DNA of 13,609 nt. Source: Trichosporon coremiiforme (taxonomy: Eukaryota; Basidiomycota; Tremellomycetes; Trichosporonales; Trichosporonaceae). This document shows positions 1 through 9,933 of the stretch, in pieces. The translations under genes were made by a program, and so were the position numbers. The notes under the pieces were generated by a model that saw nothing but the letters and a program-made list of their open reading frames with translations, was not told the origin of the DNA and did no database searches. Position 1 is the first letter of the stretch. Each line of letters begins with the position of its first letter. Location of the stretch: positions 1-13,609 of the forward strand of contig BCJJ01000121.1 in NCBI GenBank assembly GCA_039545355.1, read 5' to 3'.

Positions 1-277
1 AGTTTAAGAGGCACCGGTGCAGTACGGCAAAAGTTATGTGGCATCGCGCGACAAGGTCATGTGAGTGTCCGGTTACTTATAAACACCACTGTACGAGGTT
101 GCAGCCGCAGGGCGGTCCCAGCCACTCTACGGCGAACGAAACGCGAAGGGAGGAAGCGGTTGCGTTCTTAAGCTCCCGGAATGGTTGGGCTGGTAGCGTA
201 TCTAGCGAGCTGGGGGTGGGCTCGGACGCCTGGACGGACCTCGGCGTGAAAGTGCTCAGATACGCCCTTGGTGTAAC
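1..277. other. Left-edge region without a recognisable gene
   Basis: This stretch lies downstream of the stop codon of gene B, which runs leftward and ends at 278. Short open frames exist on the plus strand (for example 36-281), but they lack the third-position G/C bias of the real exons here and show no recognisable motif. I found no tRNA B box and no repeat. It is most likely the 3' flank of gene B plus intergenic DNA. Confidence 0.5.
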
Positions 278-865
278 CTAGAGGGTGATAAGGATGAACT
301 GCTCCACAGCTGCCGTGCGTATCTCCTTGAACTTTGCGTTGAGGGCAGAGCGGAAGTCGACCCCCCAGTCGCCTGTCGTTGGGCTTCCATTGTTCTGTGC
401 CAACGCCGCGAACTCCTGGTCGTCAGTTTGGGGTTTCACCGGTAGTCAACATACCTTCAGCAGATCATCGATGTCGCTGTTCTTCTGCTGGATTTGAGTC
501 TCGAAAGCCGCCACTTTGACTTACCACTGGTTCTTGCAATTGTCGATCGTCTCGAGGGTGATCTCTGGCTGCGTGCCACCCAGGCTCTCCTTGGGTGAGC
601 CTTCCTGCTGGTCGATGGGGGCTGCCGGCATCTCATAATCTGCCGCAGGCTTGTCCTCGGGGGCGCCTTTGTCCAAGCCTTGATGCCACATCTCGTAGCG
701 GACTGCCAGGAGGTTGAACTTGTCAACTGCCTCCTTGCGAAGCTCGATGTAGTTGCCCTTGATCTTATGACGGAGGTCTCTCTCCCGGTTAATGGTCGCC
801 GGTGTTCGGTCGCCTTGAACCAAGGAGAAGAACTTCTGTCCCGTAAGCTTGGAAAACACATTCAT
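278..865 (-). CDS. Unrecognised protein (gene B), three-exon model, frame ambiguous
   Basis: I do not recognise the family. The first ATG is at 865; an upstream TTG at 874 in the same frame is less likely as a start. Exon 1 (865-525) is charged and helical, with a stretch around INRERDLRHKIKGNY and an acidic, proline-containing region before its end. The last exon (415-278) follows a confident 39-nt intron (416-454) that has a GTATGT donor, a CTGAC branch site and a CAG acceptor. The middle is uncertain. An in-frame TAA (521-523) lies inside a perfect GTAAGT donor, and removing 477-524 (48 nt) restores a continuous frame to the stop at 278. However, the sequence just after the TAA, read in the same frame, also looks coding (VAAFETQIQQKNSDIDDLLK, coiled-coil-like). 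Codons favour G/C at the third position, which supports a real gene. The ATG is only 31 bp past the stop of gene A, so A and B could be one misread gene. Confidence 0.55.
416..454 (-). other. Spliceosomal intron of gene B (39 nt)
   Basis: The intron has a GTATGT donor, a CTGAC branch motif six nucleotides before the splice point and a CCAG end. This matches the architecture of the TOR and RPC34 introns. Splicing joins ...GATCTGCTGAAG to GAGTTCGCG in phase 0 and leads to a 46-codon terminal exon including the stop. Confidence 0.75.
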
Positions 866-896
866 GTTCGACAAACCTTCAAATGGAAGTTTTTTT

Positions 897-1707
897 TTAA
901 TCGTTGTTCATCATGATGGCTCCTTCGACGTACTCCACGGTATCCATATCCTCACAGCGAGCCCAGACTGCGGAGCTAAGGTGAAGTGGCTTAGGCTCCC
1001 CCAGCACTTCGGATGACATATGCTCCAGAAGTGGGCAAGGCTGTAATAAGAACCGGCCTGGCTTGTCCAGTGATCTCAGAGCGTAAACAGGCTTCGGCTT
1101 ACGGACAACGTTGCGCTGTTCGTCACTGGTGGCGGGAGGTCCAGGCTGCCGCTGTCGTTGCCGCCGAACTTTGCTGCCATCGCTGTGTGCCCTTTCTCCA
1201 ACCTTCCCTCCTTGCTGTCTTCCATACTGCCCTTCTGCACACCAGCGTTCTCGCTCTCCCCCCTTGGTACTGCGGAATTCGACGGCAGCAGCGACCAGCT
1301 TTGTCACCCCGCTGTGAAGATCGGTGCTGCGCTGATCGACCGAGCCCAGCCTCGGATTGGCGGCGAAGAACTGCACTTTCGCGATGAGAGCCTGCCGTTA
1401 GCTCCAAAGGGTCTCTCCAAGTGGTCTTACGACTTACTGTTGCCTCTAGATTGACACCATCCCGTAGACTTCACTGTTGGGAAGCAAGGGGAGACTGATC
1501 GGAGCGGGAGACGTCTGTCGAGACGGCGGCGGGAGCAGGGCTTGCTTTGGGCATGGGAGTCGAAGGCGGGAGCGATGAAGTGCACGATGCCGAGGAATGT
1601 GGTCCCAATCCTCCCGCGGCTGATACAGGGAGGTTGGAGTCAGAGGGAGCGGGGGAAGACGGATTGGGCGTCTCAAGTCCATTTGCGGTCAGCTGAGTCC
1701 CGCTCAT
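897..1707 (-). CDS. Unrecognised protein (gene A), interrupted reading frame
   Basis: I do not recognise the family. The start ATG at 1707 follows a pyrimidine-rich leader and opens a Ser/Pro/Ala-rich, probably disordered N-terminus (MSGTQLTANGLETPNPSS). My model is exon 1438-1707, a 46-nt intron 1392-1437 (GTAAGT donor, CTAAC branch, GGCAG end), exon 1103-1391, a weaker intron 1062-1102, and exon 897-1061 ending in a TAA stop at 897-899. Two interruptions remain. One is an in-frame TGA at 1471-1473. The other is a frame change at a six-base homopolymer (1258-1263), where third-position G/C bias switches frame and dropping one base restores continuity. After the TGA the frame resumes with SLRDGVNLEAT and, past the intron, KVQFFAANPRLGSV. 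The gene may be decaying, mis-assembled or spliced in a way I did not resolve. Confidence is for coding potential, not for the exact model. Confidence 0.45.
1392..1437 (-). other. Probable intron of gene A (46 nt)
   Basis: The donor is GTAAGT and the 3' end is GCTAACGGCAG, the same branch-to-acceptor arrangement as in the TOR and RPC34 introns. It links the frame before it (SLRDGVNLEAT) to the frame after it (ALIAKVQFFAANPRLG) in phase 0. Confidence 0.65.
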
Positions 1708-1711
1708 GTGT

Positions 1712-1750
1712 CTAGAAGAAGAGAGGAGAAAACGGGGGTGTTTAACTCAC
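1712..1750 (-). other. Possible 5'-UTR intron of gene A (39 nt)
   Basis: On the minus strand a perfect GTGAGT donor is followed by a long pyrimidine tract and a TTCTAG end, four bases before the ATG at 1707. The length fits the introns in this window, but there is no CTRAY branch motif near the acceptor. The tract may simply be a pyrimidine-rich core promoter or leader, so this is tentative. Confidence 0.3.
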
Positions 1751-2398
1751 CGCTAGCACTGGTGGTGCTGTGGGTAATCATGTTAGCTGATGAAAGGGTG
1801 GATGATTAGAGCGAACTCTTGGAATGATGGGATGAGGGCAAGAGACTAGAGAACCGAGGGGTCGTGGAAACGGAAGCATCCCAGTCACTGTGCACCGTCC
1901 ACCCGAGCAGCCAGGAAGGAAGACCATGGCAGGCAGCCGACTGCGCACGGATTGCGCCCCTCGAGGCCTCGAGCAACTCACTTTGAAGGGGCGCAAGATA
2001 TGGGGGCAGCCCGCGACCCACGGGCGAGAGTGCGATGCGAGAGGCGGGAGGCGGCGAGGGATCGTCACCTCGATTCCTCGAGCGTGTTCAACCTGATCAT
2101 CGCTGGCTCGCTGGGCTACTCATCTGAGTGTCTGAAGCTTTGGGCACCGAAGGCTCCCAACGCCCAAGTGCATCCACTGTTACTATCACGCCGCCGGCTC
2201 CCGCGTGCTAGTGTCTTGATACCAATGCATGAATGTCTACTAGAACATACTAACCTACAATGACGACGGTGCTCACCGCCGCTCTTCCCTTCTGCTCGAG
2301 TCTTGTTCACTTCAGTCTCCTATGCACAACTGCACAACTTGGTTGTCGAGATAGAGGTCGGGACGTCACGTGCCATGGTGGAGGACGCCCCAGGGCTC

Positions 2399-2425
2399 TC
2401 AGGGTCCAAGAGACTGAGACCCTGA
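2399..2425. repeat. Perfect 8-bp inverted repeat
   Basis: The arms TCAGGGTC (2399-2406) and GACCCTGA (2418-2425) are exact reverse complements around an 11-nt spacer. It lies about 140 bp past the TOR stop on the transcribed side. It could be a hairpin in the 3' UTR or a dimeric protein site; function is unknown. Confidence 0.5.
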
Positions 2426-2526
2426 ATCGGCCTCCACTCGGCAAATTAACATACCGAACCGCCTCGCCGCGACTTCTACCACTCGATTTCTTGTCGTTTT
2501 CCCGTCTCTCTCGTCGTTTCCAAGTC

Positions 2527-2561
2527 AAAAAAGGCCGTGGAAACGCATCAGACGGCTTTTT
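2527..2561 (-). terminator. Hairpin with U-rich arm just after the TOR stop codon
   Basis: The arms AAAAAAGGCCGT (2527-2538) and ACGGCTTTTT (2552-2561) pair with one bulged base around a 13-nt loop. In the TOR transcript the stem begins four nucleotides after the TGA stop and ends with a run of U. Bacterial terminators look like this, but fungal Pol II does not use that mechanism. The role is unknown and could be mRNA stability, 3'-end formation or chance. The structure is seen in the sequence; the terminator label is only the nearest category. Confidence 0.35.
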
Positions 2562-2565
2562 AGGC

Positions 2566-5500
2566 TCACCAAAATGCACACCATCCAATAAAGGCCACGC
2601 AGAGGTTCTCGACCGAGGTGGCTTGCGAGACGAGTTCCTCGACCTGTTCCTTGATGTCGAGGCTGACGTTGGGCCTGAAGTCGCGTCCGGTCAGCTTGCG
2701 ACGCACGCGTTCGATAACCTGGAGCGCCTTGTCGTTCATGACCTCCGGGCGGTCTGCTTCAAGGAGAATATCGCGCTCGTCGGCGCGGCCGCCGCCTCCG
2801 CGGGCGTAGTTGCGTTCCTCGACGTCCTGGGCGGCCTGCCTGCCACCGGGCTGGTTGTTGGCGGCCGTGAGACGCCAGTTGATTAACGGGTCGTACACGA
2901 AGGCCTCGAGCACGGCCATGAGCGACTCCTTGTTGTCGCGCAGGACCTCCATCGACACCTCGCACGAACGGGAGAACGTGCCCGTAATGCCGCACACCTC
3001 CATCGCGTGGATGAGCATGCGCGTGAGACGGAAGGGGACCTTTTCGGGATACTTGTCGCGCTGCATCGCGACCTCGAAACAGTCGCCGAAGTCGATGTGG
3101 ATGATCTCGCCAGTGATCTGGTCCAGCATGAGGTTGGAGGGGTGGCGGTCGCCGAGGCCGAGAATGTAGCCGACCATGGACGTAAGGGCGAGGGAACGAG
3201 TGTACGTCGTGCGACGCTCGAGCCAGCTCTCCGAGTTGCGACTGCGCAGCCAGAGGATGCGGTACAGATCCTGGCCGGTCGTGTTGTCCAGCGCATACTG
3301 GAACACCTCGACCTTGTGCAGAAGCGGCAGCGAGTCATAATTGTCGTCGGCCATCTGGTTCATGAGACGGTTCTCAATGTCGATCAGGACCTTGCGCGAG
3401 TCGCGGTAGCTCTTGATCAGCGTGTGTAGCGTGTCGCTGTGGGGTACCCAGCCGAGCAGACCGGCGCCGGGCGACAGCGGCGTGATGCTGAACTGGTGGA
3501 TGGACAGGTGGCGCTTGGCCGACTCCTGGTCCGCAGCCAGGAGCGTGTTGACGAGACCGAAGAGCTGCATGACACGCTCGTCCTGGCGCAGGTCTTCGTG
3601 GCCCTTGAGCACGAACGTGTAGTCCTTGCCGTCGCGGCCGCGCATCGTGAAGCGACGCGGGCGTTGCTTGGACGAAATGACCGTGAACGTGGGCAGCACG
3701 TGGCCGATGCCGATCACGGGCTTGCCCGGTTGGTAGATGCCAGGAACACAGAGGTCGAGGTCGCGCACGGCCATGAGGCGCGGCGAGACATACTGCAGCT
3801 CGATGACATTGAGGAGCTTGAGCTGGCGCGACAGGCGCTGGAAGGTGCTGTAGTAGATGTCCCAAGCCTGGTTGAGGTCGTTGGTGTCGCCGTGGAGCTT
3901 GTAGCGGCGGCAGAAGTCGCGCGCCATGCGCAGCTCGTGGCCGAAGCTCTGCACGAAGGACGTCTCGCGCAGCGTCTCGGGACCGCGCTCGATCATGTCG
4001 TGCAGCGGCTCGAGTACCTCGAACATGGCCTCCTCGTTGTGATCGGCGAAATAGTGCTTGGACGCCTCCTCGAGTCCCTCGTGCCACTGCTCGTGCCAGA
4101 GGATCGCGGCGCGGATCAGCTCCGTGCTTACGAGCTCGGCCTGGTCGACGATGCTAGCAGAGTGCTCGCGCATCTTGGCCATGATGCCCTGCGCGACCGC
4201 CTTGCGGCTGGGCACGTTCGACTTGCTCGCCACGGTGAGCGGGTAAATGAGCGCCTGCGGGTGCGCGCGGCCAATGTCGTGCAGGAGGCGCACGATGAGC
4301 TGCTGGATCGTCGGGCGCGGCGTCTGAATACGCGCAATGATCTGCGGGATCACCTCGAGCCACACATCGACGTTGACAGTCGTCATACCCTGCGCAATCG
4401 CCTGATTCACGCCGTGCTGGTATCCATACGTGAACCAGAGGGTTAACAGACGGAGCGTATCCTGGAGCGAGTTGCCCGGCGACAGCGCAATCGAGCGCAG
4501 GAAGCCCTCCACGGCGGGGATGATGTAGGTCGTGAAGTGCTGCGAGAGCAGACCCTGCTGCGAAACCTCGAGGTGGTTGATGACCTCGAAGTTGGCGAGC
4601 GCCCACGTGTGCCAAGCCTGGTACCAGGTCGGGTCGAGCTCGGTCGCGAGCGAGTAGTCGCGGAGCACGGCCGCGGGGTCCTCCGTGACACCATGCTCGC
4701 GAAGGGACGCCTGCCAGCTGCCGAGTTCGACGTGGCAGCGCGCAAGGAGCTTGGTGTACTCGCCGTACAGCTTGGCGTCGGGTAGGATGAGGCGGCCCTG
4801 ATTGTCGCGGGCGCCGAGGCCCATGTCGTCGCTGAGCGTGTTCGTAAAGTCTCGGAGGTATCCGAGCGTCTCGTCGCGCTCCTCGCGCGAGTCGCCGGCC
4901 ACAGCCTGCGCCCACTTGAGACGGTAGTACGCGAACACGATTGGCGGCGGGGCGCGGGATCGGCTCTCGGCATCGAGGTTGCTGCACGAGCTGCCGACGA
5001 GAGACGTGAGCGTCTTCTCGGCGAGGTTGAGGCGGTCCGAGACACGGCACAGATCGGCAAACTGGATCCACGTGTCCATGTCCTGGCTCGGGGTGAGAAC
5101 GAGGGAGCGCAGCTGCAGGATACGCTGCCAGACCTCGACGTCGCGCTGGCACCCGTTCAGGCGCTTCTGCCATGTCATGCGTTGCGTCTGCTGGCGCTCC
5201 GGCTGGTCCGCGTGGTCCTTGTACGAGATGATCTCCTCGAGCTCGGACAGCATTTGTACGCGCACAATGACATCGTACGCGCGTCCGTAACTCTCGCCCG
5301 TAAGCGTCGTGAGCTCGCCGTCCAAACGCTCGCGCGCCTTGTAGATGTGTCGCAGCGCCGAGCTGAACTGGTTCCGGTGCACGGCCAGGATCGCCTTGAA
5401 GAAGTTGCGGTCCGCCGAGTCGTTCTTCATCGCGGAGATGTAGTCGTCCATCAAGTCCCACTGGTACAGCGCCCAGCTTGCCGAGGCACCGAGGGGCGCG

Positions 5501-8500
5501 ATGAGCTTCTTCTCGTCCTGCGTCGCATTCGGCCAGCGCACCTGGACATAGTCGGAGAGCTCCTCCCACTCACCGAGGGCATGCAGCGCTTGCAGCTTGC
5601 CCATGGCAACGGTCGCCTCGTCAAAGGACGAGTCAGGGTCGTTGGCGCGCTCGTTCCAGACTTCCAGGGCTTCCTCCCAGCGCCCCAGCTTTTCGTACCA
5701 CATGACGTCGTGTGTCATCTGCAGGTTGTTCTGGGCGTACTCGAGCGTGCCCCAGGCTGCGTCACTCTGCTGCAGCTTCTGGTTCACGCTGATCAGGTCT
5801 TCAACCACTGCAGAAGAAGCGTCGACGAAGAACTCGAGCTCCTTGTAGTGCAGTGCCTTGGCGTAGGCGTGGAATGCGGTGGCGTAATCGCCCAGCAGCC
5901 TAGACTCGATCGCCAGGGGCTTGTCGTCGTGCTCCATGAACTCGGCGAGGTTGAGAATCGTGTTGACGACGTCGGACGGGACACCGTCATTGGTGAGTGC
6001 CTGCTCGAGGTTGTGCACAAGGTCCTCCTGGTAGCTCTCGTACAGCTCGGTCCAGCAGGACACGAACGCGACGTTGAACAGCTCACGGGCGAACGCGCTG
6101 TGCTGGTCGGCGAGCTTCATGCATGCACGAATCGCCTGCGAGGGCGATTCACGCATGAGCTCAACACCGAGCTTCTTGAGCCACTCGAGCCACTCCTTCT
6201 TTGTGGCAATGTTAGAGCAGTCCCATGCAGTCTTGAGCTGCTGCTGGTTGACGGGGAGACGGTGCTGGTCGGCCGCGGCCGAGACTTCCAGAGTCTGATC
6301 GGCGGCGTACTGCTCGACCGGTCCGAGATCCGGCGGCAGGCGCTCGCGGTTCAGAAGCTTGGTGACCATCTGGTCGTACGCCGGCCAGATGATCTTGTTC
6401 TCAAGCAGCGCCTTGTTCACCATCGGGATGAAGATGGCGTAGTCGGGGCCGAACTGGAGAACAAGGACGCAGAGCGTGTCCATCGCTGTGTTGCGGAGGT
6501 CGATGTCGGTCGTGCTCAGGGTGCGCACGAGGGGGTGGATGATCTGCGACGCGTGGTCGGAGAAATTGACCTTGCGGCAGAGCTGGGCAGTCGTCTTGAG
6601 GGCCGCCTTGCGGAGTTCAATCGGGGCGGCAGGGTTCTCGAACGAGCGCACGATGACGGGAAGAACCAGGTGCAGGTAGTCCTCGATGCTAGCGCCGAAC
6701 ACGTAGAAGGCTCTCAGGATGTGAAGCAGCGTCTCAAGGCGCTGCGGGGAGATGTGCCTTGCCGACAGATCGCCGTCGAATGTGCGGAGAATCTGCTGCA
6801 GGAGCGGGGGCAGGTATGCCTTGAACTCGCCCTCGACGGCACGCGCGATCGCCTCGACGAGCGAGATGATGGTGATCTGCAGGCTGGAGCTGGGGTTCCA
6901 AAAGTCGTGCACCAGCGCGAACACCTCGTCGAGGTAGTTGCGAATGTGCTGCTTGACGATGGTGATGAGCTGCGCGAGCTGCTTCAGGAACACGTCTTGC
7001 GAGTCGCGGCTGCCCATGCGAATGACGGACAGGAACGCAGGCAGGATCTGCGGCAGGAAGCCGACACACTTGAGACGCTGCGTGCGGAAGATGAGCATGA
7101 CCGAGTTGATCGCGTCGTAGTGGTGCTCCTTCATGTTGGCGTCGTTGAGCAGGTTGACCAGGCAGTGGATGACGACAGTCTGGTAGTACTCGTCGTTGGA
7201 CGGGCCTTGCGTGTTCATCAAAAGCGTGATGTCGGTGACACGGGGACCGGTCGCCTCGGTGCTCGGGTCGTCGGACGAGCCCTGGAGTAACTTGTGCTTG
7301 AACGGGTCGAGGGCACCGAGCATACCCATGGTGCGGATCGCCTCCAGACGGATCGGCAGGGTAGTCTCAGTACGCAGGATGCGAAAGAGGATGCCGAGCA
7401 GCTGCGGGTGGTCGAGGTACGGCTGGATGACCTCGCCGGTGTTCGAGACAACTTGTCCGAGAGTCTTCAAAGCAGCGTTGCGCTTGACGGTGGACGCCGG
7501 GTCATTCAGCATCTCGAGCAGGAGGTCAAGGATCGTCTTGACGTTCGTCTGAAGCTCCTCACCGGCAACCTTGGCCAGCTCACCAATACATGTAACGCAC
7601 GAGGCGGTCACAGTGCTGGGCGTGCTTGGTGACCGGGCAATGCGCAGGATGACCGAGAGAATGGTCGAAGCATAGGACCTGACGAGACTGCTCGACGCGC
7701 CGATCAGCAAGCACAACAGACGTGCACTCTCCTCCTTCTGCTTGTTGGCGGTCGCGTACTCGAGCTCGGTGATCAGGTTGATGAGCGACTTGCGAAGCGA
7801 CGGCATGACGTAAGCCGGGTTGTGGTGCGCGAGGCGTCCGATGATACCGATCGCGAGCTCGCGAATCCGGAACACCTCATCGTTCAGGGCGACGAAGAGG
7901 CACCTGATGTCCTCGGCCTGGGCGAGGTGACGATCAAACTTGGCGTCGAGATTTTCAAGCACTGCCTGGCGGATCGCGGGAACCTGGTCCGTGATACCGA
8001 CAGTGAGGAGCTTCTCGAGCACGTCGTTCACAATCTCGATCGAGTGCGCGCTCGTCTGGTGGCAGATCGGGTCGTTGATGAACAGCTGGGCGGACGCGAG
8101 CACGGCCTCCTTGCGCACGTCCGGGTTGTCGTGCTCCAGGTACGGCAGAGCAGCCTCGCGCACAAACTCGTTGAGCGTGTGCCCGCTGAAGTCGAAGTTG
8201 CCGAGGACGCGGAGTGCGAGCGCAATCGTCTCGGCAGACTGGCCACCGCCGGACGCCTGGACGACGGCTTCGCGCGTGATGTCGGTCGGCTTGCCACGGG
8301 GCATCGGCGCTCCCAGGGGGCGGAACGAGTGGCCGGTGAGAATGACGGACAGAGTTTCCAGCAAGCGGTCTGGAGTCAGCTTAGTCATCGTTACAAAGCT
8401 CACCTTGGATTGTGCGAAGCAACGGCGGAATGTTGCCAGAGATGACCTCGAGAGCATGGTAGAGCGCATCCGACAGACCCCACGGGAACATGAGGTCAAG

Positions 8501-9933
8501 GATCTCGTGCATTTGCCGCGTGAGCATCGGACCGACCGCGCTGGTCATCATCGCGAGACACTGGAAGATCGGCGCCTCGAACGGTGCGCCCTTCTTGCCG
8601 CGCATCTTGAGGTGCTCCTTGATAATCCTGACGAGGTCGTCGATGAACGGGCGCATCTTGGACTGCAGCTGGACGGCGAGGTGGCCGAGCGAGACGTAGG
8701 CTGGGGTCAGCTACGCCAGACCTCATAACTCACTGATATCGCGGTCGGTTGGCTTGTTGAGCGCCGAGAGGAGGTACGTCATGCTGCGATGCAGGTAGTG
8801 TTGCTCGAACTCGTCCGTGTCGTAGTTGGCCATGCTGGGGATGAGAGTGATGACCGACTTGCGGATAACTGTCTCTTTGCTGTCGCGGTACTTGAGCGTA
8901 ATGTCGCAGATGGCTTGGTAGTACTCGCCCATTGAGATCTGCTGGTTCTGGAGCATGGCGCTGAAGGCGAGCAGAGATCCGAGAATGGACTCGACCGAGT
9001 TGGCCTTCAGCAGCCCGCTCCTTGCCTCCTCGAAGATCATGCGATAGACCTCGGCGCTTGAGCGTTCACGAGTCTTGATGATGTCGAGACACGCGCTCAG
9101 CAGCATCGACGCTCGCTCTCGAACCATCGTCTGCCTGTCAGCTTTGCAAGATCTCTACAACTCACCCTGCTGTCTCGCAGCGGGACCCAGATCTTCTCGA
9201 GCACACGTAAGACGAAGGGGTGGAAGTGGAGGGGATCGTGAACGGCGAACTGGTGCAGCAGGAGCACGGCGCTGAACCTGTTGACCTCTTGCCGCGAGTC
9301 TGACATCAGCTCAGCTGTTGTGGGATAGCTCACCATCCATGATCTGCAAAGCCTGTCCGACCTCCTTGGTGAAGAACGAGTCCGGCAAGTTGGCTCCGGC
9401 GCACTTGACCATGTTGCCGACGACGTGCGCCGCGGACACCATGACCTGCGACTCGGGGTACGTCAACAGCGGGCGAAGATCTTCAATCAGCTCGGACCAG
9501 CCATCTAAGCTTACATCCATAGAGTCGGTTGTTGTTCTGCAGCGCTCTATCCGGGGTGTCATCGTTTGCCGGCTCGAGCATTGCATCTGGGAGAGATCAG
9601 CGTGCGCCCACGACTTGCGTGCGTACCGATCGCCGAAATCGCTCCGAGGCGCTCATATGTGTGGTTGCTTTTCGTCAGGTCAAAGATGCGATGGAAGACG
9701 TCTTTCCAGACGCTCTTGCGTCCGTCGTCGCCGGGAAACTCGAGGCTGTACGATGTAATCTGCCTGTTAGCTCACGCTCAGCCGGTGCTACGCACGTAAG
9801 ACTTGAGGTCCTGCGATGCCTGGACGCGGATGTCTTCGGACCTAAATATTAGCTGCATGCCGATCACTCAAGCGGCTTACTTGCTTCCCAGCCTGGCGAA
9901 GATGCCATCAAGGACATCGGATTGGGACGCCAT
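2566..9933 (-). CDS. TOR1: TOR serine/threonine kinase (PI3K-related), complete
   Basis: TOR is the catalytic core of TOR complexes and couples nutrient status to growth, translation and ribosome/tRNA synthesis. I resolved nine exons: 9933-9881, 9841-9796, 9759-9627, 9586-9515, 9480-9334, 9299-9166, 9130-8734, 8700-8404 and 8369-2566. They total 2361 codons, giving 2360 residues against about 2470 in yeast and 2549 in human. HEAT repeats fill roughly residues 1-1200 and the FAT domain about 1245-1810. The FRB domain (about 1842-1940) keeps Ser1863, Trp1929 and Phe1936, equivalent to human S2035, W2101 and F2108. The kinase domain (about 1985-2300) has Lys2015 in VLKGHEDLRQDER, Asp2167 and Asn2172 in GLGDRHPSN, and Asp2186 in HIDFGD. 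A FATC tail ends in GWCAFW. The start sits in GCCATGG and is followed by IFARLGSKSEDIR, matching the usual TOR N-terminus. All splice joins preserve family-conserved sequence, for example SAI-D-AML and TIQ-D-RLL. Tremellomycetes usually have one TOR1; the symbol rests on that. Confidence 0.98.

Larger units (their letters stand above)
1708..2565. other. Intergenic region between gene A promoter and TOR 3' end
   Basis: This 858-bp stretch separates the 5' end of gene A from the stop codon of TOR, both on the minus strand. Open frames on either strand are short and lack a coding signature. I looked for tRNA boxes and found none. It contains one CACGTG (2367-2372) that overlaps a GACGTC, about 660 bp upstream of the gene A start. 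It also holds two inverted repeats, listed separately. The left part is presumably promoter and leader for gene A, and the right part is the 3' UTR of TOR. Confidence 0.6.

Noticed and set aside
3439..4446. A 335-codon open frame on the plus strand
   Set aside because: It is antisense to the TOR FRB and kinase coding sequence, with no independent signature.
4154..5569. A 471-codon open frame on the minus strand
   Set aside because: It is a shifted frame within the TOR FAT region, Arg/Ala/Pro-rich, and the conserved TOR frame covers the same bases.
5182..7290. A 702-codon open frame on the plus strand
   Set aside because: It lies fully antisense to conserved TOR HEAT and FAT sequence. Codon bias in a GC-rich gene suppresses stops on the opposite strand, and the translation has a skewed Leu/Val/Arg/Asp composition with no motif.
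8404..8499. Start of the long TOR frame at 8499
   Set aside because: The bases 8404-8499 read in that frame are a shadow; the true exon there uses another phase and joins across the 34-nt intron 8370-8403, giving conserved TIQ-D-RLLETL.
9097..9127. GGTTCGAGA on the minus strand, similar to a tRNA B box
   Set aside because: It is within a conserved TOR exon, lacks the final TCC and has no cloverleaf around it.
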